Shown here: one piece after another, positions 16,725-25,141 of the stretch
Layout: each line of letters opens with the position of its first letter
Position numbering within the stretch: the stretch's first letter is position 1
Assembly: GCF_000176135.1 (NCBI RefSeq)
Contig: NZ_ACZN01000015.1
Location: 682,001-746,000 of the forward strand
Length of the DNA: 64,000 nt
From: Vibrio coralliilyticus ATCC BAA-450
GTDB lineage: Bacteria > Pseudomonadota > Gammaproteobacteria > Enterobacterales > Vibrionaceae
Direction of reading: 5' to 3'
Notes under the pieces: generated by a model
The model's database searches: none
Seen by the model: only the letters and a program-made list of their open reading frames with translations
Told to the model about the DNA's origin: nothing
Program-made: the position numbers and the translations under genes

Positions 16725-17408
16725 TTGCTCTGATCCTTTTTGAGCTATTATTATTCACTTTATCCTCATGAACAGTCATTCTTCATAACTACTCAAGAGA
16801 GCATTAGCTATAAAGTATGCTTATAAAACATCCAATAATTTATAAAATAAAACATTCACAAACAGGCAAGAAATCAACTAAACAACAGGACTAGTTAACA
16901 TTAAATGATTAATAAAAAACCTTAAAAAGCAATTAGTTAATAACAAAATATGCATTTATAGCTATTTTATTTGAGTTTTTATTCCAATGATATATAAGGT
17001 GACATTATTAACAATTAGAGCTTATGGAAGCTCTGACTTTACAGGACATGACAAAATGACAATTTAGTCATTAAAATGAATAAAGGGATATTACTATTAC
17101 AGCAAGAAGTCGATCTTTTCCGGCTTTGCAAACACAATGATTGTAAAACAATGGGCACAACCGTCCCCCACTCTCGTCAGCTTGATAGCGGCTCTTTGCT
17201 GATATCCTCTTATATTGGATCAGAGACGTGCTACCATACCCACCTCAATATAAAGTTAATTGCATATTAATATTGAAATCTCGATGAAGTTTCCCCCAAC
17301 TGAACTCAATTTCTGTTGCAATTTAGTTAAATAGATTGAAAACTCTAGCTCAAACCGAATGGTTTCCATCGGTCTCATGACGTACTCGTATTAAAGAGGA
17401 AAAGTGTT
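16725..17408. other. AT-rich intergenic region upstream of the protease and plsC
   Basis: This 684-bp gap between divergent genes should hold the promoters of the protease operon (minus) and plsC (plus). A small hairpin with arms AGAGCTT (17017-17023) and AAGCTCT (17028-17034) lies in it, followed by repeated ATGACA words near 17046-17070. A 64-codon plus-strand frame at 17076-17270 has no family resemblance and looks like chance. Nothing else was recognised. Confidence 0.5.
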
Positions 17409-18173
17409 TTGCTTGGTATTATTCGCCTGATTTTGGCTGCGATTTTTGTTGTCTTCACTACTCTGTTTGCTTTGATTTATTGCTTGTTCAGCCCAAGAAA
17501 TCCAAAGCATGTCTACTTTTTCTGTCGTTGGTTTAATCAGCTACACAAGCTCATCGGCCTCAAATTGATACAACGTGGATTAGATAGAGCCCCAACGCCA
17601 GCCAATAGCGTTTATATCTCTAATCATCAAAGTGTGTACGACTTTGTCACAGCGCCGGGGATGCTGCGCCCTAGAACCGTCTCCTTGGGGAAAAAAGATC
17701 TACTCTGGATTCCTTTCTTCGGTCAACTTTACTGGATTACTGGCAATATACTGATTAACAGAGAAAACAAGTCACAGGCACGCGATACTATCAAACAAGT
17801 AGCAGAAGCCATTCATCAACGAGATCTGTCCGTTTGGGTTTACCCCGAGGGAACACGCAGCAAAGGTCGAGGGTTGTTACCGTTTAAAACTGGCGCATTC
17901 CGTATGGCGATTGAAGCTGGGGTTCCGATTACTCCCATGTGTGTCAGCACTACCCATAACAAGATTGACTTAAATCGTCGTGACAATGGTGTGGTGATTT
18001 CCGAAATGCTCGAACCCATTGATGTCTCTGGGTATAAAATCGAAGACGCACGAAAGCTGGCGGAGCATTGTCACACATTAATGGCATCGAAAATAAAAGA
18101 GCTGGACAACGAAGTTGCCCAGCTCGAAAGACAAAACAGTAAATCGCACTCAGGAGAGCAACACAGTCTTTAG
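17409..18173 (+). CDS. plsC: 1-acyl-sn-glycerol-3-phosphate acyltransferase
   Basis: PlsC converts lysophosphatidic acid to phosphatidic acid at the inner membrane in phospholipid synthesis. The 254-aa protein has an N-terminal membrane segment, the catalytic NHQSVYD box (H73-x4-D78), GKKDLLWIPFFGQLYW and the YPEGTRSKGRG substrate box (E147). It aligns over its full length with the E. coli enzyme from memory. The start is TTG at 17409, with an AGAGG ribosome site about ten bases upstream; no in-frame ATG precedes the conserved N-terminus. Its TAG overlaps the stop codon of the convergent cheV by three bases. Confidence 0.95.
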   Translation: MLGIIRLILAAIFVVFTTLFALIYCLFSPRNPKHVYFFCRWFNQLHKLIGLKLIQRGLDRAPTPANSVYISNHQSVYDFVTAPGMLRPRTVSLGKKDLLWIPFFGQLYWITGNILINRENKSQARDTIKQVAEAIHQRDLSVWVYPEGTRSKGRGLLPFKTGAFRMAIEAGVPITPMCVSTTHNKIDLNRRDNGVVISEMLEPIDVSGYKIEDARKLAEHCHTLMASKIKELDNEVAQLERQNSKSHSGEQHSL

Positions 18174-19141
18174 AAAATATATTGGTCCATCATTGCGACC
18201 ATACGGCCAATCTCTGGTTTGGTGATAGTATCATTTGCACCTAATGCCAGAGCTTTGGCCCGGTTGTCATCGCTCATCAGTGACGAGAACATCACAATCG
18301 GTAGCTCTTTGTAAGCTTCAGAGTCACGTAAGCGTTTGACTAAGTGCATTCCATCCATACGAGGCATTTCAACGTCCGTCACCACAGCGTCAACCAACTC
18401 AGTAACAGGTATCTCTTCTTTCTTAGCGACTTCCGCAATTTCCATTAACTTCTCATGCGCCTCACCACCATCTTTACATGCAATGATGTTATAACCCGCC
18501 GAGCTTAATGTGTCCTGAATCAAGCTGCGAATGAAGGCAGAGTCATCGACCACCATAACAGTCTTCGCATTACGCTTCGCCACCATTTTCTGATTAAGAT
18601 CGACACTTTTATCCACCTTAACATCGTATTTTTCCATACTCAGTTCTGGGTTGATGTCTGCGATAATCTTCTCGAAATCAAGAATCATAATCAGGTTGCC
18701 ATCTTTACGCACAACAGCGACCACACAATCCTGTTCACCAGCTTCAAGGAATTGGCTTGGTGACTCAACATCATTCCAGGAAATACGATGAATGCGGCTA
18801 ATGCTGTCAATCAGAAAGCCGTTAGTCATGCGGTTGAAATCCGTCACAATGACAAACTTCTTCTCTAAATCTTTGCTCGTTGGAACACCTAACCAGCCAG
18901 CAAGGTCGACCAGAGGAGTAAGAATATCTCGGGAAGAGAATACACCAACCATATGTGGCTGAGCATTCGGGTAATCGGTCGTTTCCGGTACCTGTATGAC
19001 TTCACGCACTTTGGCAACGTTAATGCCGTAATAACAGGTCTTTTTAGAGCCATCGGGCATCTGTTTAACTAAATGAAACTCAATAATCTCAAGTTCATTG
19101 GTGCCGCTTTCTGTAAGAATTGTACTGCTTGAAACGCTCAT
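18170..19141 (-). CDS. cheV: Chemotaxis coupling protein CheV
   Basis: CheV is a hybrid chemotaxis adaptor: a CheW-like domain (about 15-165) followed by a response-regulator receiver domain (about 190-323). The receiver carries the acidic pair D199/D200 in VMVVDDSAF and the phosphoacceptor D256 in VVTDVEMPRMDG; the conserved Lys near the end is in TKPEIG. It links receptors to CheA and tunes adaptation through phosphorylation. Its length of 323 aa is normal for the family. It is monocistronic here; vibrios usually have several CheV paralogues, so the number cannot be assigned. Confidence 0.95.
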   Translation of the reverse strand: MSVSSSTILTESGTNELEIIEFHLVKQMPDGSKKTCYYGINVAKVREVIQVPETTDYPNAQPHMVGVFSSRDILTPLVDLAGWLGVPTSKDLEKKFVIVTDFNRMTNGFLIDSISRIHRISWNDVESPSQFLEAGEQDCVVAVVRKDGNLIMILDFEKIIADINPELSMEKYDVKVDKSVDLNQKMVAKRNAKTVMVVDDSAFIRSLIQDTLSSAGYNIIACKDGGEAHEKLMEIAEVAKKEEIPVTELVDAVVTDVEMPRMDGMHLVKRLRDSEAYKELPIVMFSSLMSDDNRAKALALGANDTITKPEIGRMVAMMDQYIF

Positions 19142-19601
19142 AGTTGATTTTACTCATTCCCGGTATCATTCACACTTACGCAGAGTGTTTCTCGCCTGCG
19201 TAACTACCTTTAATCTGCCGCCTCGGGATTTGTATTTTTAGTTAATGCTTGAGGCGCAAGTAAAACTATCTCATTTATCAATATAAATGCCAGAAGAATT
19301 CATCAATCTCATTGCAAGCTCTTGTGTCGCTCACACTATGATGAAGCATTGGTTACCTCTCCTAGTATAAGCCCCGAGTGGTGAACTTTCCTTAAACCAG
19401 AAAGAAATGCTCTCTTAAAGCTGCAGTTGTAGAATCAAAGACACTGGTAAGTATCTGTATAGAAAGGTGAACTCAATGTCTACTTTACTATAACGGCAAT
19501 GTTGCGAAATAGTTGAACTAAATATCACGAAACCAATATCAAAGAGTGAAAGGAAAATAAGGTTTGATTGAAAGCACTGGGATTTCCCAGTGCTTTAGCC
19601 G
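19142..19601. other. Intergenic region upstream of cheV
   Basis: This 460-bp gap lies between the cheV start and the metY stop. It should carry the cheV promoter and contains the metY terminator at 19571-19596. An inverted repeat, TTACGCAG (19176-19183) with CTGCGTAA (19196-19203), lies 35 bp upstream of cheV and could be an operator or leader hairpin. No gene was recognised. Confidence 0.5.
19571..19596. terminator. Terminator of metY
   Basis: An 11-bp perfect stem, AAAGCACTGGG (19571-19581) with CCCAGTGCTTT (19586-19596), encloses an ATTT loop five bases past the metY stop. The A/T ends favour use on the minus strand. Confidence 0.8.
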
Positions 19602-20870
19602 TTATGCACTCAACGCTTGTTCCAAGTCGGCAAGAATATCGTCGATATGCTCAATGCCCACAGAAAGTCGAATCATTTCCGGCGAAACACCAGCTTGCTG
19701 TTGCTCTGCTTCACTTAACTGGCGGTGGGTAGTGGAAGCGGGATGGCAAGCCAGGGATTTGGCATCACCGATGTTGACCAGTCGCTTAAAGATTTTCAGT
19801 GCATCATAGAAACGTACCCCAGCGTCGTAGCCATCTTTAAGACCAAAAGACAGAATCGCCGAAGGTTTACCTTTCATGTACTTCTCAGCCAGCGGGTAAT
19901 GATCTGAAGTTGGCAAGCCCGCATAGCTCACCCAACTGACTTTATCGTGCTGGTTGAGGAACTCTGCAACCTTGAGCGCATTTTCTGTATGGCGCTCCAT
20001 ACGTAGCGACAGTGTTTCCAACCCTTGGATCAGCATAAATGCATTCATTGGTGATAACGCAGCCCCAGTGTTACGTAGTGGTACTGTCCTAGCCCTACCA
20101 ATAAAGGCCGCCTCACCAAACGCTTCGGTGTACACCACGCCGTGGTAAGACGGTTCTGGCTGATTAAAAACAGGGAAACGGGCTTTATGGTGCGCCCAAG
20201 GGAATTTACCGGAATCGATGATGATCCCACCCAATGTCGTTCCATGCCCGCCGACGTATTTCGTTAAGGAGTGAACGACGATATCAGCACCAAATTCAAT
20301 CGGCTTACACAGGGCAGGAGTCGCAACCGTATTATCGACAATCACAGGAACACCTTTGGCATGTGCCAGCTCCGCAACCCGCTCTAAATCAATAATATTA
20401 CCTGCCGGGTTACCGATACTTTCACAGTAAATCGCCTTAGTGTTGTCATCGATCAGTTCAGCAAGACTTTCTGGTTTATCGTCTTTCGCAAATTTCACCT
20501 CAATACCTTGGTTTGGCAACATATGGGCGAACAGCGTGTAGGTACCACCATAAAGCTGAGGTGTCGAAATAATGTTATCTCCTGCCTGAGCCAGTGTCAG
20601 AATCGCGTAGTTGATTGCCGCACTCCCCGCACTAACAACCAGGCCTGCAATCCCCCCTTCCAGCGCTGCCATACGTTTTTCCAGCACATCATTGGTCGGG
20701 TTCATAATCCGAGTGTAGATGTTCCCCGGCACTTCAAGGTTAAACAAATCAGCACCATGCTGAGCATTGTCAAACTCGTAGGCAACCGTCTGATAGATAG
20801 GCGTAGCAACCGATTTAGTGGTTGGGTCAGTTTCATAACCAAAGTGAATTGATAAGGTTTCGTCTTTCAT
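19602..20870 (-). CDS. metY: O-acetylhomoserine aminocarboxypropyltransferase / sulfhydrylase
   Basis: PLP-dependent enzyme of the Cys/Met metabolism family that makes homocysteine from O-acetylhomoserine and sulfide. The 422-aa length is typical of MetY, which is longer than MetB/MetC. Visible features are the TRIMNPTNDVLEKRMAALEG region, the phosphate-binding loop VVSAGSAAI, and the PLP Lys204 in VVHSLTKYVGGHGT. Adjacent ESIGNPAG and VDNTVATP segments are also conserved. It is monocistronic, with a terminator at 19571-19596. A consensus CRP site lies about 85 bp upstream of the start. Confident for family; a related use of O-succinylhomoserine cannot be excluded. Confidence 0.92.
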   Translation of the reverse strand: MKDETLSIHFGYETDPTTKSVATPIYQTVAYEFDNAQHGADLFNLEVPGNIYTRIMNPTNDVLEKRMAALEGGIAGLVVSAGSAAINYAILTLAQAGDNIISTPQLYGGTYTLFAHMLPNQGIEVKFAKDDKPESLAELIDDNTKAIYCESIGNPAGNIIDLERVAELAHAKGVPVIVDNTVATPALCKPIEFGADIVVHSLTKYVGGHGTTLGGIIIDSGKFPWAHHKARFPVFNQPEPSYHGVVYTEAFGEAAFIGRARTVPLRNTGAALSPMNAFMLIQGLETLSLRMERHTENALKVAEFLNQHDKVSWVSYAGLPTSDHYPLAEKYMKGKPSAILSFGLKDGYDAGVRFYDALKIFKRLVNIGDAKSLACHPASTTHRQLSEAEQQQAGVSPEMIRLSVGIEHIDDILADLEQALSA

Positions 20871-20953
20871 ATACCTTCCTTGGGCAAGCGAATAAATGTG
20901 GAATTAATGTCTTATCAATAAATACCCACATTGTGTTCAAAACCTAATCATAC

Positions 20954-20969
20954 TGTGAATGCATTCACA
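20954..20969. promoter_or_regulatory. Consensus CRP binding site between metY and a divergent gene
   Basis: The 16-bp perfect palindrome TGTGAATGCATTCACA matches the CRP core TGTGA-N6-TCACA at every conserved base. It lies 84-99 bp upstream of the metY start and only about 18 bp before the ATG of the divergent 183-aa gene. It may activate metY or repress the neighbour. Confidence 0.65.
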
Positions 20970-20986
20970 CTAAACCCTTGAAAACC

Positions 20987-21538
20987 ATGACTGAGAAGAT
21001 TCTGCTAAATACGCCTCTTTATACCTTTTGTCGTCAACTGGATACAGCCAACATAACGGACCTCTCGTTGTTTACGCCATATACGAAACAAGTGTGGCAA
21101 GACAAAATTACCCTGCTGCGAAAGAAACTAACTGCGCTGCCACATTTAGCCGGACAAGTGATATTACGCTTACCAATGGGTCTAGAGAGAGAAGAGATTG
21201 ACGCTGTGGTGCTTTATCGTGGGATCGTATTTGTTATTCAACTTGAGCTTGAGAGCAGTGACTATAAGGCAGGGTCTATAGCCCGAGTTTATCAGACAAC
21301 CCGACAGTTGAAAGATCTCACGCCTCTCAATAAAGAGCTGTATATGGTTCCTGTGCTACTGGCAGCAAAAGCAAAGCCTCAAGCTGGAGCATTGGCAGCT
21401 TCCCAAGATTTATTGTTTGATACCATGTGTGACTCTGGCGAGTATTTATCTGCGCTGATCGAGCACTTTTCCAACCAGTTTAAAGCGGATGAGATCGATG
21501 CTGAAAACTGGTTGGCACAACATTATCGCAGTCTCTAA
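20987..21538 (+). CDS. Hypothetical 183-aa protein, possible degenerate nuclease fold
   Basis: A soluble protein of unknown function. The central segment LEREEIDAVVLYRGIVFVIQ followed by LELE resembles the beta-hairpin of PD-(D/E)XK-like nuclease domains. However, the usual Lys after the last acidic residue is missing, so activity is doubtful. The C-terminal part is helical. The ATG at 20987 is used; an upstream TTG at 20978 is also in frame, and neither has a clear ribosome site. The stop overlaps the stop of the convergent potassium-channel gene (CTAA). A perfect CRP-type palindrome ends 17 bp before the start. Confidence 0.7.
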   Translation: MTEKILLNTPLYTFCRQLDTANITDLSLFTPYTKQVWQDKITLLRKKLTALPHLAGQVILRLPMGLEREEIDAVVLYRGIVFVIQLELESSDYKAGSIARVYQTTRQLKDLTPLNKELYMVPVLLAAKAKPQAGALAASQDLLFDTMCDSGEYLSALIEHFSNQFKADEIDAENWLAQHYRSL

Positions 21539-22512
21539 CGCGTCATTTTCTTCACGAACACCACCACAAACAACGCCATGGTAAAGCTGCCGAGAAACGC
21601 TTCAAAGGCAGCGATAAACCTCGCGAACCCCACGGGGGAGATATCCCCGTAACCCAGAGTGGTAAACGTAACGACACTAAAGTAAAGCGAGTTAAGGAAT
21701 TCAAACAGGTAGAACTGCCATCCGCTAAGGTCTTCGTATATTGGGTGTGCACCTGTGGTATCCAAAAAGAAATACGCCATCGCACAAACTAATATCAGAA
21801 AAATGGAAAAACCCACAACTCGCATTGGATCCTCGCCATAACCACAAAACAGATCAACGACCTTAGAAACGATCCGTTTTATGCTGAACTTAGGCATCTG
21901 ATAGCGACGAAAACGCATCTCCCGCTTAAAGAAATCGCCAGCCATCTCAAACAGCCCCTGCTTTTCGCACTGTTTACGTATATTGCGACATACTTCTTCC
22001 GCTTCTTGATAAAGAGAGGCAGCTTCTTTGTACTTTCGCTTTTTACGTGCCTGCCTGGCTTGCTGCTCTTGCTTGAGGAATCTCCCCCACTCAACATTTT
22101 CCAGCTTCGCCCGGCCGAGATCGGCTCCCAATAAGTTGCAGTTATCTAACTTTGCACAATGAAGATTTGCTCCCAACATCTTTGATTTCATTAAGGAGGA
22201 GCCACGCAAATCCAGACCGAAAAAGTGTGCATCGGTCAGATCCGCGCGGTAAAAATCCACGTTGCGACATGAATAGCCTTCTTTACAACCTCGATTGACC
22301 AAATTGATATCAACCAAGTTCGTTTTTGCCAACTGAAATCCGTCTAAAGGTTTACCCGCTGCGGCCCATTGTTCAACCTTGTCTTTTATATCATCTTTGC
22401 TTTTATCGACTTTGGGATCATGCCAGTAACATAGTCCTGACTCTCCACACGGTTGATCGCAGCACCAGCCATCAGGATTTTGATAGCTGCATTGGCCTTG
22501 TGTAGATTTCAT
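21535..22512 (-). CDS. Pentapeptide-repeat potassium channel
   Basis: A 325-aa fusion. The N-terminus (1-33) is rich in Cys and His (C8, C17, C18, C22, C28, H31), possibly a metal site. Pentapeptide repeats follow at about 57-140 (units like DLTDA, DLRGS, ANLHC, CNLLG, ADLGR). A charged coiled-coil-like segment (about 145-200) leads to a two-span ion channel: TM1 about 231-250, the pore with selectivity filter TLGYGD (285-290), and TM2 about 297-321. The filter marks it as a K+-selective Ion_trans_2 channel. The cytoplasmic part may gate the channel or bind a partner; the trigger is unknown. Confidence 0.88.
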   Translation of the reverse strand: MKSTQGQCSYQNPDGWCCDQPCGESGLCYWHDPKVDKSKDDIKDKVEQWAAAGKPLDGFQLAKTNLVDINLVNRGCKEGYSCRNVDFYRADLTDAHFFGLDLRGSSLMKSKMLGANLHCAKLDNCNLLGADLGRAKLENVEWGRFLKQEQQARQARKKRKYKEAASLYQEAEEVCRNIRKQCEKQGLFEMAGDFFKREMRFRRYQMPKFSIKRIVSKVVDLFCGYGEDPMRVVGFSIFLILVCAMAYFFLDTTGAHPIYEDLSGWQFYLFEFLNSLYFSVVTFTTLGYGDISPVGFARFIAAFEAFLGSFTMALFVVVFVKKMTR

Positions 22513-22605
22513 ATGCGCTGCCCCGTAAGCACGTCAGCAAACTGACGCTCACTGACTCTTTTAAGTGTAGTGGGTGCATATGCACTCGCAAACGCAATTT
22601 ACAAC

Positions 22606-23502
22606 TTAATCAATAAGACTTTGTTGTTTCAGCCAACTTTTAAACAATCGGGTATGAGGATTATCAAGGTGGGTAATAATGAAATAGCCCGCATTGGCAC
22701 GAATAGCAGGAAACGGTGCGACTAGCCTTTCTTGATTGAGCTCATCTCCCAAAAGAGCCATTCGAGCTAACGCAATTCCCAACCCAGCTTCCGCCGCAGA
22801 CATTGCCATGTCGGTGCGATTAAAGAAGTGGCCCTGATGAGTGTCGAAGTCAAGACTGTGCTGTGCGGCCCAGTATTTCCACTCCTGATCTTTCGCGGAA
22901 TCGCTCCAAGGCATGGCATCATGAAGCAAAGTCACTTGCTGCCAGTCTTCGGCCGTGCCCGACGCACAGAGGTGTGAAAAGTGATGAAAATACCCCGGGC
23001 TCATCACAGGTAAAAGAGATTCTTCCATCAATAGTTCTGCTTGAGCCAACTTGTAAGGCAAAGGCCCATAATCAATGGCTATGTCAAAGTCTCGACTCTC
23101 ACTGTCCACCAACGCTCCTTCGGCAAAAGTGTGGATCTGGATCTCTGGATGACGCTTCTGAAAATCGTCTAAACGCGGCACCAACCATTTGAAGGCCAGA
23201 GAAGGAGTGAGCTTAAGCCGTATCTGTTTACTGTCGGTAACATGCGTCAATTTGTAGACATTGTCCTCAATTGCCGCCAAATGTGGCGTCACTGACTGAA
23301 CCAGCTTATCCCCTTTTTCGGTCAGGCGGATACCTCTTGCGTGACGCTCAAACACACTAAAGCCTAAGCGCTCTTCCACCGCCTGCAGTTGCTGACTGAC
23401 CGCTCCCGTAGTGAGATTGAGCTCACGGGCAGCGCTGGTCAGACTGCTGTGTTTAGCGACGATGCACACCAGATTGATGCCATTAAGCAGAACAGATTTC
23501 AT
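22606..23502 (-). CDS. LysR-family transcriptional regulator (GcvA-like), divergent to dadA
   Basis: A 298-aa LysR-type regulator. The N-terminal winged HTH contains SLTSAARELNLTTGAVSQQL followed by AVEERLGFSVFER, the GcvA-like form. The periplasmic-binding-protein-like effector domain covers about 95-295. It is divergently transcribed from dadA with a 103-bp intergenic region holding two inverted repeats. By the usual LysR arrangement it probably controls dadA and perhaps the downstream symporter in response to a D-amino acid; this is inference. Confidence 0.9.
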   Translation of the reverse strand: MKSVLLNGINLVCIVAKHSSLTSAARELNLTTGAVSQQLQAVEERLGFSVFERHARGIRLTEKGDKLVQSVTPHLAAIEDNVYKLTHVTDSKQIRLKLTPSLAFKWLVPRLDDFQKRHPEIQIHTFAEGALVDSESRDFDIAIDYGPLPYKLAQAELLMEESLLPVMSPGYFHHFSHLCASGTAEDWQQVTLLHDAMPWSDSAKDQEWKYWAAQHSLDFDTHQGHFFNRTDMAMSAAEAGLGIALARMALLGDELNQERLVAPFPAIRANAGYFIITHLDNPHTRLFKSWLKQQSLID

Positions 23503-23509
23503 AAAAGCT

Positions 23510-23534
23510 TTTAGTTTTTCTAAACAGTACTGTT
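23510..23534. promoter_or_regulatory. Inverted repeats in the LysR-dadA intergenic region
   Basis: Two dyads are adjacent: TTTAG-N5-CTAAA at 23510-23524 and the 12-bp perfect palindrome AACAGTACTGTT at 23523-23534. They lie between the divergent starts, where LysR proteins bind. The assignment as operator is inferred. Confidence 0.45.
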
Positions 23535-23605
23535 AATTCTTATCGATTGTTAATCAGATGTAAATCCACCACGCTTAGCAAAATCGTTAATTTGTGGAGT
23601 CGAGT

Positions 23606-24859
23606 GTGAAAGTCGTTATCTTAGGCAGTGGTGTGGTGGGATTAACCAGCGCTTGGTATTTATCTCAAGCTGGTTGCCAGGTCACTGTCGTTGATCGTCA
23701 GCCCCGCGCCGCGGAAGAAACCAGTTTTGCTAACGCCGGGCAGATCTCTTATGGCTATTCATCCCCTTGGGCTGCACCTGGTGTGCCACTCAAGGCAATG
23801 AAATGGCTATTAGAAGAACACGCTCCGCTAAAAATCAAACCTAGCCTCAACCCCGAACTCCTCCATTGGGCCAGCCAAATGCTGAAAAATTGCCAGCTGG
23901 ACAGGTACCGGATTAACAAAGCCCGTATGTTGGCGATTGCCAATCGTAGCCGAGAGTGTTTAGCGCAGTTAAACCAGCAACACGACCTCAACTATCAAGG
24001 GCGCACTCAAGGGACACTGCAAATTTTCCGCAACCATAAACAATTGGAAGCCGTAGAGAAGGACATTGCTTTACTGGAAGAGAGTGGTACTCGCTATCAA
24101 TTGCTAGATGCCAAGGAGTGTCTGCTTCAGGAGCCGGGGCTAGCCAATATTCAAGGTACTTTGACTGGCGGGCTTTATCTGCCAGATGACGAAACAGGAG
24201 ATTGCTATCTGTTTTGCCAGCAACTTCAGGCAATGGCAGAACACGCTGGCGTCGAGTTTCTGTTTAACACTGAGATTCAGCGTTTGAACATTCAAGGTAA
24301 TCAGGTCACCTCTGTTGTGACATCACAGGGGGAAATCGAAGCTGACAAATTTGTCGTGGCAATGGGCAGTTACTCAAAAAGCCTTCTTGAACAAGTCGGG
24401 ATAGACATCCCACTCTACCCAGTAAAAGGTTACTCGTTGACTTTACCTGTGATCAATCGAGACTTTGCTCCGCAATCAACCATTATGGATGAAACGTACA
24501 AAGTAGCGGTCACACGATTTGAAAACCGGATACGCGTCGCGGGTACAGCCGAGTTAGCCGGATTTGACCCAGCTCTACCAGACAAACGACTGGCGACCTT
24601 AAATCATGTCGTTGCTAACCTATTTCCTCAGGGCACGGACTTAACTCAAGCAGAATACTGGACAGGCTTTCGCCCAATGACACCAGATGGGACACCCATT
24701 ATTGGGGAGACAAAGATCGAGAATCTGTTCACGAATACGGGTCATGGCACCTTAGGTTGGACGATGGCCTGTGGGTCAGCCGACATTCTAACTGAGGTCA
24801 TCACAAGGTCGAATAACCTTCAATATAAAGAGCTAAGTACATATCGGTACGGTAAATAG
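23606..24859 (+). CDS. dadA: D-amino acid dehydrogenase (FAD-dependent)
   Basis: DadA oxidatively deaminates D-amino acids, chiefly D-alanine, to 2-oxo acids and passes electrons to the respiratory chain at the inner membrane. The 417-aa protein has the N-terminal FAD-binding loop VVILGSGVVGLTSAWYLSQA and the dehydrogenase domain. The FRPMTPDGTPIIG and NTGHGTLGWTMACGSA blocks typical of DadA lie near the C-terminus. I use the GTG at 23606 because GGAG lies six bases before it; an upstream in-frame GTG at 23594 lacks such a site. A LysR gene is divergent and an alanine-type symporter follows, forming a plausible D-alanine use module. Confidence 0.93.
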   Translation: MKVVILGSGVVGLTSAWYLSQAGCQVTVVDRQPRAAEETSFANAGQISYGYSSPWAAPGVPLKAMKWLLEEHAPLKIKPSLNPELLHWASQMLKNCQLDRYRINKARMLAIANRSRECLAQLNQQHDLNYQGRTQGTLQIFRNHKQLEAVEKDIALLEESGTRYQLLDAKECLLQEPGLANIQGTLTGGLYLPDDETGDCYLFCQQLQAMAEHAGVEFLFNTEIQRLNIQGNQVTSVVTSQGEIEADKFVVAMGSYSKSLLEQVGIDIPLYPVKGYSLTLPVINRDFAPQSTIMDETYKVAVTRFENRIRVAGTAELAGFDPALPDKRLATLNHVVANLFPQGTDLTQAEYWTGFRPMTPDGTPIIGETKIENLFTNTGHGTLGWTMACGSADILTEVITRSNNLQYKELSTYRYGK

Positions 24860-24913
24860 TATAAATATCTGCAAGAACCAACACTAACAGTACAAAAAAC
24901 GAGCTACCAAACA

Positions 24914-24941
24914 CGGCGCATATTCCTAAGTGCGCTGTGGA
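24914..24941 (+). terminator. Possible terminator of dadA
   Basis: CACGGCGCA pairs with TGCGCTGTG through nine positions including one G-T, around a 10-nt loop, 55 bp past the dadA stop. There is no T run after it, so confidence is low. A weak CRP-like site (TGTGC-N6-TCACG, 25024-25039) also precedes the next gene. Confidence 0.35.
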
Positions 24942-25141
24942 TTTAGTCATATCAATTCAATTCTCAAGCAAATTGAAATTCCACACTACAATAACACCAC
25001 TCGTTAACATTTATTTAGCATTTTGTGCCTGAGCTCACGCAAACAAACTTTAAAGTATAAATTGGTTAACATCGGAGTTACAAAAAGGTTAATATCCTGT
25101 TCAGAAAACCACCACTATAAAACTAAACAGGGAAAATACTT

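Noticed and set aside
17076..17270. 64-codon plus-strand frame upstream of plsC
   Set aside because: No family resemblance and no good ribosome site; it lies in AT-rich promoter DNA and is probably chance.
24860..25141. Glycine riboswitch upstream of the AgcS symporter
   Set aside because: In V. cholerae a tandem glycine riboswitch precedes a similar symporter, but the conserved glycine-aptamer core was not found in this 282-bp leader.
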